Assembly: GCA_030674475.1 (NCBI GenBank)
Contig: JAUSCZ010000017.1
Span: 174,755 to 225,411 of the forward strand
Length of the DNA stretch: 50,657 nt
Source of the DNA: Candidatus Omnitrophota bacterium
Lineage (GTDB): Bacteria; Omnitrophota; Gorgyraeia; Gygaellales; UBA12090
Direction: 5' to 3'
In this document: positions 41,001 to 47,291 of the stretch, one piece after another
Layout: each line of letters starts with the position of its first letter
How positions within the stretch are numbered: the first letter of the stretch is position 1
Program-made: the position numbers and the translations under genes
Notes under the pieces: model-generated
Databases searched by the model: none
Told to the model about the DNA's origin: nothing
The model's input: only the letters and a program-made list of their open reading frames with translations

Positions 41001-41200
41001 AAGTTGTTGTTCAAGTTGTCGTAGCTTAGGTATCTAAGATGAACGGGGCGGAAGGTATCTTCTGGGCTAGATGCCGGTGGTTTTGAGCCCAGGTATTGAG
41101 AGATGTCTACCACTCTTATGCTCTGGGCCAGGCCGGATTGCTGAAGAATAAACAGAAGACAAAGGATGAGAGAGACTATCTTTTTAGACTTGTGGGGCAT
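38006..41200 (-). CDS. secreted 1064-residue zincin-like protein
   Basis: Residues 1-25 are a signal peptide (IVSLILCLLFILQQSGLAQS). Residues 30-360 form a domain I associate with large Omnitrophota proteins (FFIGLTLPNSSFWVNL, ITIPTITRPWIVPDEIIIRE, YIYKATLKVMLEEDYL, SYMSGGVMLDMAS). A short motif NFGAQGIVAHNT (394-405) resembles the end of Hint/intein domains, without the start block. Residues 590-640 hold HELHH (599-603) with a possible third ligand in FRDEICAYI (E635), a zincin pattern. The rest is helical and unrecognised. Three repeats are read in frame: LPAGRQ (81-86), QLSAVGYQQ (227-234) and QSAGGRAQGVG (408-418). No membrane anchor is seen. Confidence 0.8.
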   Translation of the reverse strand: MPHKSKKIVSLILCLLFILQQSGLAQSIRVVDISQYLGSKPPASSPEDTFRPVHLRYLSYDNLNNNFKLLLDQGAAQPHSLPAGRQANPALEQVTNELLKYFFIGLTLPNSSFWVNLRPDAPDNIIDENLAKTDIGKILLEADLNLKKDTSNLTSPQTSEGKAYWDKLYQKAGELFGTENITIPTITRPWIVPDEIIIRESPGTSAYIYKATLKVMLEEDYLKSSQLSAVGYQQYEFKDQRLKELNQYSTQLIKELIIPKLTREINSSKRYASLRQVYYSLIFAQHFKKKFSQSTGENPYVKLIDSRNLTNLTSKEPWDKRTYFNDYQKSFQQGEYNLKATISTAYGQAIRSYMSGGVMLDMASSVLIIPTKREPTFVSSALVGPITVEGAQNNFGAQGIVAHNTYTQSAGGRAQGVGASSSAVKSEKESAFNRLAEFHGKLYTAIINIILDDISDEQKQKEIDKLLNNLDKLSENVITTPPGLKDRYITEVGKLREAIEKNRTLLGQHKGNEIQFLAPLFIKGVHLNASKIKGFISKAQEKMTYKEYAGIPFLEVDSQYFEELMSAGFILEGARAQIVRDPLVYVVTANDASIDVKKHELHHAIWYFMRKTNFMQKVNEVAPGKTKAFNNFRDEICAYILSGQIGEIKEVKSRNLVYTEDKKILEIASQTQYFLNNCVVLARMSGIADTDFLYPAMRSRNFEELKENFRRIIDFPIEAVDILGDLSKGVDNIVRSFKDKRLISGLKEISAAGYNIDNTVKEFRKHFNYFSEILEYYQIAMDGLPIEITEGLIPLDEKNLSSLMLLSKQYPLRIPLSAHNPNEFVRVFIIDNISKSDLSANTGKEFIARLEYSKNICKQILNNCPQIKKAFKEEKGEIIAALPEVLRGLYNFTEEGIIILKDFIISLKNDLDSDGDSMGGLKNEESSSALTTEPSRGGIDLTVLPIATQSLLNQPLTANMPIASSALNLNLNLDKELQEIQDMLKVGIMPSSERIKECALASSSLKPEGYSREIDRLLGCIADIFRLEEEKAKPTPQILKDVLILLESDKPTQELQLELDGFKS
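39942..39979. repeat. GC-rich heptad tract in zincin gene
   Basis: On the coding strand GCGCAGG, GGGCCGG, GCGCAGG, GGGTAGG, GGCCTCT in 7-bp register, encoding QSAGGRAQGVGAS at the junction after the Hint-like motif. It shows that the 7-bp period is independent of base composition. Confidence 0.7.
40501..40536. repeat. in-frame heptad tract in zincin gene
   Basis: Units GCTGATA, GCCGACA, GCTGAGA, GCTGAGA, GCTTTTA in 7-bp register; coding strand gives SSQLSAVGYQQ. Same unit type as in hisB (7651-7684). Confidence 0.8.
40942..40961. repeat. perfect palindrome CCTGCCTGCCGGCAGGCAGG in frame in zincin gene
   Basis: The perfect form of the 20-bp family, encoding LPAGRQ between the signal-proximal segment and ANPALEQ. 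Confidence 0.85.
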
Positions 41201-41206
41201 AAATTT

Positions 41207-41524
41207 TTACACTACCGCCCGGAGTTGAATCTTTAAGGAGTTGATGAAAGATACTAAGCATAGCCTGTTTTCAAAGGAAAAATACATGCTTCCTTTTATC
41301 CGGCAATAAAATATCTCCATCCGGTTCTTTCTGTCTTGTTTCTTAAAGACATACAGGTTAGGTTGGGGTAAGGCTTTATTTTCGCCTTTGGCCTCAAAAA
41401 CCCGGCAGACCAAATGACGGTTGACCGTGGTCCGGATACCTTCCTGCTCAGATAATTCCGAGCAGGCCAGCACCCTCTGGCCTTTGGCTGGTGAGGTAAT
41501 ATTCCTGAATTGCAGGTCTCGCAT
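41207..41524 (-). CDS. small unrecognised protein upstream of zincin
   Basis: A 105-residue basic protein (MRDLQFRNITSPAKGQRVLA, QEGIRTTVNRHLVCRVFE, NLYVFKKQDRKNRMEIFYCRIKGSMYFSF, LCLVSFINSLKIQLRAVV). No signal peptide. The beta-rich pattern and position, 6 bp before the secreted zincin gene, suggest a partner; I recall similar small proteins next to large Omnitrophota proteins, but cannot name a family. AAGGAGTTAGCCA precedes ATG, at the end of structured leader copy 2. It shares a promoter with the zincin gene. Confidence 0.65.
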   Translation of the reverse strand: MRDLQFRNITSPAKGQRVLACSELSEQEGIRTTVNRHLVCRVFEAKGENKALPQPNLYVFKKQDRKNRMEIFYCRIKGSMYFSFENRLCLVSFINSLKIQLRAVV

Positions 41525-41535
41525 TGGCTAACTCC

Positions 41536-41675
41536 TTAATGAGCAGACACTTTATGGAACCGCCGCTTTGCGGCAGGTGAACATAAAGTGTAGGCCGTAA
41601 GGCCGTCTGCGAATTAACCCCGCCGAGTGAGGCAAAATTATCGCAGAGAATTTTGCCTCAGCTTACGAGACGGGG
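41536..41675 (-). promoter_or_regulatory. structured leader element, copy 2 (candidate cis RNA)
   Basis: On the - strand: CCCCG outer arm pairing with CGGGG; 11-bp stem GAGGCAAAATT with loop CTCTGCGAT and AATTTTGCCTC; linker GGGGTTAATTCGCAGAC; hairpin GGCC-TTAC-GGCC; stem CACTTTATG pairing with CATAAAGTG around a CCGC-hairpin; closing GTCTGCTCATTAAGGAG. GCAGAC pairs with GTCTGC and TTAAT with ATTAA, leaving a TC/TC internal loop. The same loops and linkers with different but paired stems form copy 1 (5941-6079). It lies in the transcribed leader downstream of the promoter at 41788-41816. Confidence 0.65.
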
Positions 41676-41787
41676 TGATCAGAATAAAGGGATACGATAA
41701 TCAACTAACTTTTTAAAAGTGCTTAAGAATAGCTCAAAAAAAATGTTTGTTGCTTTTTTTGTCTACTTCTTCTCTCCTGCTACTCAA

Positions 41788-41816
41788 AGTATACCATTAA
41801 TATATATGGTTTTCAA
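41788..41816 (-). promoter_or_regulatory. sigma70-type promoter of zincin gene pair
   Basis: TTGAAA, exactly 17 bp, TATACT on the - strand. Transcription would begin near 41780, giving a leader of about 255 bases that includes the structured element. Confidence 0.7.
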
Positions 41817-41834
41817 CCCCATATTTGGCTTTTT

Positions 41835-41850
41835 GGGAAAGCGCTTTCCC
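41835..41850. promoter_or_regulatory. 16-bp palindrome GGGAAAGCGCTTTCCC, operator-like
   Basis: A perfect palindrome with the central AAGCGCTT typical of LacI-family operators (catabolite and sugar regulators). It is about 60 bp upstream of the predicted start of the zincin transcript and 5 bp after the plsY stop. No T-run follows it on the - strand, so a terminator is less likely. Confidence 0.5.
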
Positions 41851-41854
41851 TATG

Positions 41855-42493
41855 CTAGATTTTCTTTTTCTTGTTAAGAATTAGACGAGGCTCTTGATTT
41901 TTTAATAATCTGGAGAGGTTAGACTTGTGGCGGGCAATTATAAAAATAGATAGACCCAGGCTCATCAGGATAAGCGGCCAGGGCTGTCTAAGGACGATAA
42001 AAAATACGGGAAAAGTAACCGCGCTAACAATGGAAGCCAGAGAAACTATCCGGCTGAATAAAAAAACCATAAGCCAAATCAAGATTTCACTGAGTAAAAT
42101 AATTTTGAGGACGGAAAACTTCAGGCTGAGGCCGATCAAAACTCCTAAAGTAGCGGCCATGCCTTTGCCGCCTTTAAACCTTAAGAATAGGGTAAAACTA
42201 TGGCCTAAAACCGCGATAACTCCGCACAAAACCCGGATCAACAATTCATTAACTGCCTGCTGTTTAAGAATAAAATCCGCGACCGGAACAACGCAGATCA
42301 CTCCCTTAAGGGCATCCAAAGCCAAAACCGTAATCCCTATAGCCGGGCCTAAAACCCGAAAGGCATTAGTGGCCCCGACATTGCCCGAGCCGTGCTTACG
42401 GATATCAATTCCTTTAAATATCCAGCCGAAGATATACGCGGTGGGGATTGAGCCGATAAGATAACTCAATAGCAAGCCTAAAATCAGGATCAA
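41855..42493 (-). CDS. plsY: acyl-phosphate:glycerol-3-phosphate acyltransferase PlsY
   Basis: PlsY makes lysophosphatidate from acyl-phosphate in the inner membrane. The three conserved motifs are visible: GSIPTAYI, HGSGNVGATNAFRVLGP and GHSFTLFLRFKGGKGMA. Five to six hydrophobic segments. 212 residues. It overlaps the pgsA end by 4 bp, a phospholipid pair. The C-terminus is Lys-rich. Confidence 0.95.
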   Translation of the reverse strand: MILILGLLLSYLIGSIPTAYIFGWIFKGIDIRKHGSGNVGATNAFRVLGPAIGITVLALDALKGVICVVPVADFILKQQAVNELLIRVLCGVIAVLGHSFTLFLRFKGGKGMAATLGVLIGLSLKFSVLKIILLSEILIWLMVFLFSRIVSLASIVSAVTFPVFFIVLRQPWPLILMSLGLSIFIIARHKSNLSRLLKNQEPRLILNKKKKI

Positions 42494-43056
42494 AACAGCA
42501 CCTTTAATCCTTTTCTTAAATAATCTATTCCGGAAAGAACAGTAAATGCCGCGGTAAGGGCCGCGATTATTTCTAGGCCCGAAAATTGTAATAAGACCGA
42601 GATAATGGTAAGCATCTGAAAAAAGGTAGTGTATTTACCCCATTTACTGGGGGTGAGAATAAGCTCGTCTTTAATCACATAAATCACTGCCGAGCCCAAT
42701 AAAATAATCAGGTCGCGACTTAAAACAATTATCACCAGCCACAAAGGAATAGGCGCGCCCGGCAGATTATCCTTGAGGTAGATAAAAATAAAAGCGCAGG
42801 AAAGCATAACCTTGTCCGCTAAAGGGTCTAATATCGCCCCGGCCTTAGTCTTCTGTTGCATAATCCTGGCCAGGAATCCATCCAAGGCATCGGAGATCAC
42901 CCCTAAGAAAAATATTCCCAGAGCCCAAAACCTTAAATAGTCCTTGGCCGGCTGATAATATAAAATCGTAGTAACAAAAAAAGGGACCGAAACAATCCTA
43001 AAAATAGAGACCTTATTGGCAAAACTCATCCCTCTGGTTTTATTATCCATGCTCAC
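42490..43056 (-). CDS. pgsA: CDP-diacylglycerol--glycerol-3-phosphate phosphatidyltransferase
   Basis: Makes phosphatidylglycerophosphate. The CDP-alcohol phosphotransferase signature DALDGFLARIMQQKTKAGAI then LDPLADK (D-x2-D-G-x2-A-R-x8-G-x3-D-x3-D) is complete, and the hydrophobic profile has about five membrane helices. 188 residues. It is 23 bp after lepB, with a short 6-bp repeat tract between. Chemistry is secure; other CDP-alcohol substrates are possible but the pairing with plsY favours PgsA. Confidence 0.93.
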   Translation of the reverse strand: MSMDNKTRGMSFANKVSIFRIVSVPFFVTTILYYQPAKDYLRFWALGIFFLGVISDALDGFLARIMQQKTKAGAILDPLADKVMLSCAFIFIYLKDNLPGAPIPLWLVIIVLSRDLIILLGSAVIYVIKDELILTPSKWGKYTTFFQMLTIISVLLQFSGLEIIAALTAAFTVLSGIDYLRKGLKVLF

Positions 43057-43083
43057 AGCCTCGACCTTAGCCTTAACCTTTAC
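43056..43083. repeat. hexanucleotide tract between pgsA and lepB
   Basis: Units ACAGCC, TCGACC, TTAGCC, TTAACC, TTTACT on the + strand. It covers the whole lepB-pgsA gap. Confidence 0.6.
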
Positions 43084-43760
43084 TTAATTATCCTTATCCT
43101 GTTGGGCGGCCAGTAAACTACCATTGCCTTGCCTAAAACATTTTTTTTGGGCACGAAACCCCAATAACGGCTGTCCCGCGAAGAAGAGGAATTATCCCCT
43201 AGGACATAAAAAGAGCTCTCCGGCACCTTAATTATTTGTCTTTCCTTACCGAAATCGCTCTCCGGACGATTGTAATAATAACGGTTATGGATAAATTGAT
43301 CTTTATTTAAGATGCCGTTAATATAAATACTACCGTTACGAATTTCAAGAGTCTCACCCGGTAAGGCCACCAGGCGCTTGATAAAATCTTTTTTGGGGTC
43401 TTCAGGGTATCTAAAAACAACCACATCCCCTCTCTGAGGCTGTCTGAGCGCCGGGAGCCTGATTCCAATGAAAGGCACTTCAGCGCCGTAAATAAACTTA
43501 TTCACCAAAATCCTATCCCCCTCTATCAAGGTCATACGCATTGAACCGGTAGGTATCTTAAAAGCCTGGACAACAAACTGGCGGATAACCAAAGCCAGGA
43601 TAAGGGCAATAATGATTGACTCGGTCCACTCCCGGATTTCGGATTTTATTTTATTTTTCCGTGCTCCCTGCCTGTTTATCCCGCTATCGGCGGGGCCGGC
43701 AGACAAGTATTCCTTAACCTTGCGCCTGAGCCGGAAGCGGGGGGGATTTATCACTTTCAT
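43080..43760 (-). CDS. lepB: signal peptidase I
   Basis: Type I signal peptidase with Ser/Lys dyad: Ser73 in IPTGSMRMTL and Lys128 in DFIKRLVALPGE. A membrane anchor lies at about 48-68. Box D/E regions PQRGDVVVFRYP and VLGDNSSSSRDSRYWGFVPKKNVLGKAMVVYWP are conserved. 226 residues, with a charged N-terminal extension of about 45. It overlaps lepA by 4 bp, the classic lepA-lepB pair. Confidence 0.96.
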   Translation of the reverse strand: MKVINPPRFRLRRKVKEYLSAGPADSGINRQGARKNKIKSEIREWTESIIIALILALVIRQFVVQAFKIPTGSMRMTLIEGDRILVNKFIYGAEVPFIGIRLPALRQPQRGDVVVFRYPEDPKKDFIKRLVALPGETLEIRNGSIYINGILNKDQFIHNRYYYNRPESDFGKERQIIKVPESSFYVLGDNSSSSRDSRYWGFVPKKNVLGKAMVVYWPPNRIRIIK

Positions 43761-45556
43761 ATCTTGAGCACCTCCAAAAATGCCTCTTGAGGAATCTCCA
43801 CTTTACCAAACTGCTTCATCCTCTTCTTGCCTTTTTTCTGTTTTTCCCATAATTTGCGTTTGCGGGTAATATCCCCACCGTAACACTTGGCGGTTACATT
43901 TTTACCCGCGGCCCGGATTTTCTCCGAAGCGATTATCTGACTGCCGATAGCCGCCTGAATGCTCACCTCAAATAACTGCTTAGGAATAACATCTTTTAAC
44001 CGGCTCACCAGGTTTCTTCCTTTTTCATAAGCCATTTCTTTATGAATAATACAGGAAAAGGCATCGCAAGGCTCACCGTTTATAAGAATTTCTAATTTTA
44101 CCAATTTAGCCGGAAAATAACCGATAAACTCATAATCCAATGAACCGTAACCCCGGGTTGAGGATTTTAAGCGGTCGTAAAAATCAACTAAAATTTCCGC
44201 CAGGGGCATATCATACACCACCTTGACCCGGTCAGCGCCTAAGAACTCCGTGGCATTATAAATCCCCCTCTTTCCCCGGGATAACTCATGCACCGCGTCT
44301 AAATTATCCGTGGGCACCAGCATAGTTACCGAAACATACGGCTCTTCACACTCATCAATATCCTGCGACGAGGGGAATTTAGCCGGGTTATCCACATCCA
44401 CGATCTCACCGCCGCGCTTCTTTATCCTGTAGCCGGCGCTGGGAACGGTCAATATCAAATTCAGCCCATATTCTCTTTCCAGTCGCTCCTGGACTATCTC
44501 CATATGCAAAAGCCCCAGGAACCCGCAGCGAAAGCCAAAACCAAACGAAGGAGAGCTCTCCGGCTCATGAATAAAAGAGGCGTCGGTGAGCCTAAGTTTC
44601 TCAATCGAAGCCCGCAGTTCGTCAAAATCCGACGCGTTCACCGGATACAAACCGCAAAAGACTAAAGGCTTCAACTTCCTGAATCCGGGTAAAGGCGCGC
44701 TTAAAGCATCCTTGGCATTAACTACGGTATCCCCTATGGACACATCCGCGGCGCTTCTGATGTTAGAAATAAAATATCCTACCTCACCGCAGGTTAAAGT
44801 CTCCACCTTAGTCATCTTTAAATTTTTTAAGACCCCCAACTCTTCTATTTTATAGGCCCGGCCCGGTGACGAGAGCATCTTCAGGGCGTCATTTGCCTTA
44901 ATCGTCCCCTCAACTATTTTTAAAAAAACTATCACTCCCCGATAGACATCAAATACCGAATCAAAGATCAGGGATTTTAAAGGCTGATCAGGAGAACCGG
45001 AGGGAGGCGGCAAGACTTCAACAATCTTCTCTAATATCTCCTCTATTCCCTTACCTTCTTTGGCTGAGGCCAATATTACTTCATTCTCATCAAAGCCGAA
45101 AGCGTCAACCAGCTGTCCTTTTACCCTTTCCACATCCGCGGTCTGCAGGTCAATCTTATTGATTACCGGAATGATTTTTAATTTCAGCTCTTTGGCCAGG
45201 TTAAAATTGGCTACGGTCTGGGCCTCAACACCCTGGGTAGCGTCTACCACTAAAATCGCGCCTTCGCAGGCGGCCAGGGCTTTAGAGACTTCATAGGTAA
45301 AATCCACGTGTCCCGGGGTATCAATCAAGTTAAGAATATAGGTCTTAGAGTCTTTGGCCTTATATTCCACCCTCACTGCCGAGGCCTTAATAGTGATGCC
45401 CCGCTCACGCTCCAACTCCATATCATCCAGCATCTGCGCGTGGAAATCGCGCTTGTCAATCGCGCCCACAAACTCCAGCATCCTATCCGCCAGGGTGGAT
45501 TTACCGTGGTCAATATGGGCGATAATGCTGAAATTACGAATCAGGGATTTATCCAT
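43757..45556 (-). CDS. lepA: elongation factor 4 (LepA)
   Basis: A ribosome back-translocase GTPase. G motifs: AHIDHGKSTLADRML (G1), ERGITIKASAV (G2), DTPGHVDF (G3), NKIDL (G4), SAKEGKGI (G5). C-terminal FGFRCGFLGLLHMEIVQERLERE, and the LepA-specific CTD ending AKCYGGDITRKRKLWEKQKKGKKRMKQFGKVEIPQEAFLEVL. 599 residues. No Shine-Dalgarno is visible; the heptad repeat 45563-45636 comes to within 7 bp of ATG. Confidence 0.98.
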   Translation of the reverse strand: MDKSLIRNFSIIAHIDHGKSTLADRMLEFVGAIDKRDFHAQMLDDMELERERGITIKASAVRVEYKAKDSKTYILNLIDTPGHVDFTYEVSKALAACEGAILVVDATQGVEAQTVANFNLAKELKLKIIPVINKIDLQTADVERVKGQLVDAFGFDENEVILASAKEGKGIEEILEKIVEVLPPPSGSPDQPLKSLIFDSVFDVYRGVIVFLKIVEGTIKANDALKMLSSPGRAYKIEELGVLKNLKMTKVETLTCGEVGYFISNIRSAADVSIGDTVVNAKDALSAPLPGFRKLKPLVFCGLYPVNASDFDELRASIEKLRLTDASFIHEPESSPSFGFGFRCGFLGLLHMEIVQERLEREYGLNLILTVPSAGYRIKKRGGEIVDVDNPAKFPSSQDIDECEEPYVSVTMLVPTDNLDAVHELSRGKRGIYNATEFLGADRVKVVYDMPLAEILVDFYDRLKSSTRGYGSLDYEFIGYFPAKLVKLEILINGEPCDAFSCIIHKEMAYEKGRNLVSRLKDVIPKQLFEVSIQAAIGSQIIASEKIRAAGKNVTAKCYGGDITRKRKLWEKQKKGKKRMKQFGKVEIPQEAFLEVLKI

Positions 45557-45562
45557 ACAATG

Positions 45563-45636
45563 AGTTTATAGCTTATAGCTTATAGTTTATAGCTATCAAC
45601 CATATACTATCAACTATCAACTATTAATTATCAACA
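45563..45636. repeat. inverted heptad repeat between lepA and cmk
   Basis: Left GTTTATA, GCTTATA, GCTTATA, GTTTATA; right GCTATCA, ACCATAT, ACTATCA, ACTATCA, ACTATTA, ATTATCA in 7-bp register. The cmk stop TAA and its last codons (VDN) lie in the repeat, and the other edge abuts the lepA start. Confidence 0.85.
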
Positions 45637-46328
45637 CTACTACCAAGAATATTCTCTAACAAAACTTTGACAGTTCCTTCAATAGTCATCTCGGTTGTAT
45701 CTATGTAAATCGCGTCTTTGGCCTGCTTAAGGGGGGCGCATTTGCGGCTGGAATCAATGGTGTCCCGGTTACGCAGGTCTTTCTCCACATCCTCCCAAGA
45801 AACTCCCTGGACGGTTTCTTTTAACTCTTTATGACGTCTGCGCACGCGCTCTTTAAAATCAGCATCTAAAAAAAATTTCTTATCCGCGTAAGGAAAGACC
45901 ACGGTTCCGATATCCCTGCCGTCTAAGACACAGGATGCCTTAGAGCCTAGTTCCCGCTGGCGCGTAAGCATCTCTTTTCTTACCCCCGGCACTTTGGCGG
46001 TATCTGAAACAAACCTGCTGATATTCGGCTTTCTAATGTCTAAAGAAACATCTTCCCCGTCCAATAAAACCCGGATCGCGCCGTCGGATTTATTCTCTAA
46101 ATCAATCCTGGTCTTTTTAGCCAGCCCGGTCAATTGCCGGCCCTGGGCAAAATTTATCCCTTTCCTGATCGCCTTCAGGGTTAAGGCCCGATACATTGCC
46201 CCGGTATCAATATAAAGAAACTTCATCCGCTTGGCTAAGAGCTTAGCCACAGTTGACTTTCCCGCTCCAGCCGGCCCGTCAATAGCTATAATAATTTTCC
46301 TAACCTTCGCCTTAACCTTAGAGGCCAT
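45624..46328 (-). CDS. cmk: cytidylate kinase
   Basis: Phosphorylates CMP and dCMP. P-loop IAIDGPAGAGKSTVAKLLAKR, CMP-binding YIDTGAMYRALTLKA, SFVSDTAKVPGVR-like RFVSDTAKVPGVR, DGRDIGTVVFPYADKKFFLDA and R-E-R-x-R VRRRHKEL-type lid. The N-terminal SKVKAKVRK is coded by a 6-bp tandem repeat (46296-46324). I chose ATG 46328; a TTG eight codons earlier is possible. It overlaps the tyrA end by 11 bp. The C-terminus is provided by the heptad repeat downstream. Confidence 0.94.
   Translation of the reverse strand: MASKVKAKVRKIIIAIDGPAGAGKSTVAKLLAKRMKFLYIDTGAMYRALTLKAIRKGINFAQGRQLTGLAKKTRIDLENKSDGAIRVLLDGEDVSLDIRKPNISRFVSDTAKVPGVRKEMLTRQRELGSKASCVLDGRDIGTVVFPYADKKFFLDADFKERVRRRHKELKETVQGVSWEDVEKDLRNRDTIDSSRKCAPLKQAKDAIYIDTTEMTIEGTVKVLLENILGSSVDN
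46296..46324. repeat. in-frame hexanucleotide tract at cmk start and tyrA end
   Basis: Coding-strand units TCTAAG, GTTAAG, GCGAAG, GTTAGG in 6-bp register. In the cmk frame it gives SKVKAKVRK, in the tyrA frame its CTCTAAG supplies the TAA stop. One repeat thus sets both gene ends. Confidence 0.65.
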
Positions 46329-47145
46329 TTCTTTTGTCCCTGGATTTTTCAAGATAAGCCCTTAAAGCGCCATCATTGTTATTTTTAATCAAAGACTTCA
46401 GCCTTTGAAGCGATTTTTCAAAGGTATGCAGTGCCAACAACAGCTCCTTACGGTTAGTCAGAAAGATATCTTTCCATAATAAGGGATCAGATAAACCTAT
46501 ACGGGTGGTATCCTTCAGCCCGCCGGCGCCGAACTTAAGATAATCACTCTTTAAACAATCAATCAGGCTAAAAACAACCGCGTGGGGAAGATGACTGGTA
46601 AAGGCCAGAATACGGTCGTGGCGCGCGGAATTTAGAATCACCGTCCTTGCTTCTAAAGCCTCCCAAAGTTTTTTAACCCGGCTTAAATCCTGGGAATTAT
46701 ATTTCTTGGGTGGTATTAACAGGCAGAGGGAATTTTTAAAAAGGTCTGCCCGGGCATTCTCAGGGCCCTTTTTCTCCATTCCGGCTAAAGGATGACAGCC
46801 GATAAACCTGAGTTTATGTTTTTCAGCGATTTTGATAATCTCAGACTTGGTTGAGCCGGCATCAATTATTAAGCAATCTTCACTGATGATATTCTTTAGC
46901 TTGGGCAGGATATTAATTATCTCTTTAACCGGAGCGGATAAAACCACCAGATCCGCGCCCTTGATCTGATCTAATCCTAAATATCCTTGATCAATAGCCC
47001 TGACTCTTAAAGCCCGGTCAATTGATTTTTGGCGATGGCCGATGCCGATTATTTCTTTAGCCAGGGCCTTTTTCTTTAAAGCCAGCCCGAAAGAACCGCC
47101 GATTAAACCCACACCAATAATAGCAACTTTGTCAAAAACTTTCAT
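46318..47145 (-). CDS. tyrA: prephenate dehydrogenase
   Basis: Oxidatively decarboxylates prephenate to 4-hydroxyphenylpyruvate. NAD-binding VAIIGVGLIGGSFGLALKKK, DLVVLSAPVKEI, DAGSTKSEI, FIGCHPLAGMEKKGPENA, and TSHLPHAVVFSL with FKDTTRIGLSDP-like GLKDTTRIGLSDPLLWKDI. About 275 residues from ATG 47145; a GTG 18 bases upstream lacks a ribosome site. No ACT or chorismate mutase domain is fused. It lies between aroF and cmk in the aromatic cluster. Arogenate specificity cannot be excluded. Confidence 0.94.
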   Translation of the reverse strand: MKVFDKVAIIGVGLIGGSFGLALKKKALAKEIIGIGHRQKSIDRALRVRAIDQGYLGLDQIKGADLVVLSAPVKEIINILPKLKNIISEDCLIIDAGSTKSEIIKIAEKHKLRFIGCHPLAGMEKKGPENARADLFKNSLCLLIPPKKYNSQDLSRVKKLWEALEARTVILNSARHDRILAFTSHLPHAVVFSLIDCLKSDYLKFGAGGLKDTTRIGLSDPLLWKDIFLTNRKELLLALHTFEKSLQRLKSLIKNNNDGALRAYLEKSRDKRNGL

Positions 47146-47167
47146 ATGTAATAAAGAAGACACCTAA

Positions 47168-47281
47168 ACCAACACTGATCAATAACCAATCACCAAGATA
47201 CAATAACCAAATAAATTCCAATACCCAATAATCAAACATTTGGTAATTGGTTATTTGTTGTTGGTTATTGGTAATTTACCG
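47168..47281. repeat. inverted heptad repeat between tyrA and aroF
   Basis: Left CAATAAC, CAATCAC, CAAGATA, CAATAAC, CAAATAA; right TTGGTAA, TTGGTTA, TTTGTTG, TTGGTTA, TTGGTAA in 7-bp register. The arms are complementary; TTGGTTATTGGT units also precede yajC and amaP. Confidence 0.85.
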
Positions 47282-47291
47282 CGAATTTATC

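Larger units (their letters stand above)
41525..41854. other. 330-bp regulatory gap upstream of the zincin pair
   Basis: No gene is visible. From the gene side outward it holds the structured leader (41536-41675), about 110 bases of AT-rich sequence, a promoter (41788-41816), and a palindrome (41835-41850) just after plsY. This is the longest gene-free stretch in the window and looks like a dedicated control region. Confidence 0.75.

Noticed and set aside
41835-41850. Intrinsic terminator after plsY
   Set aside because: The palindrome is followed by A residues, not U, on the - strand transcript.
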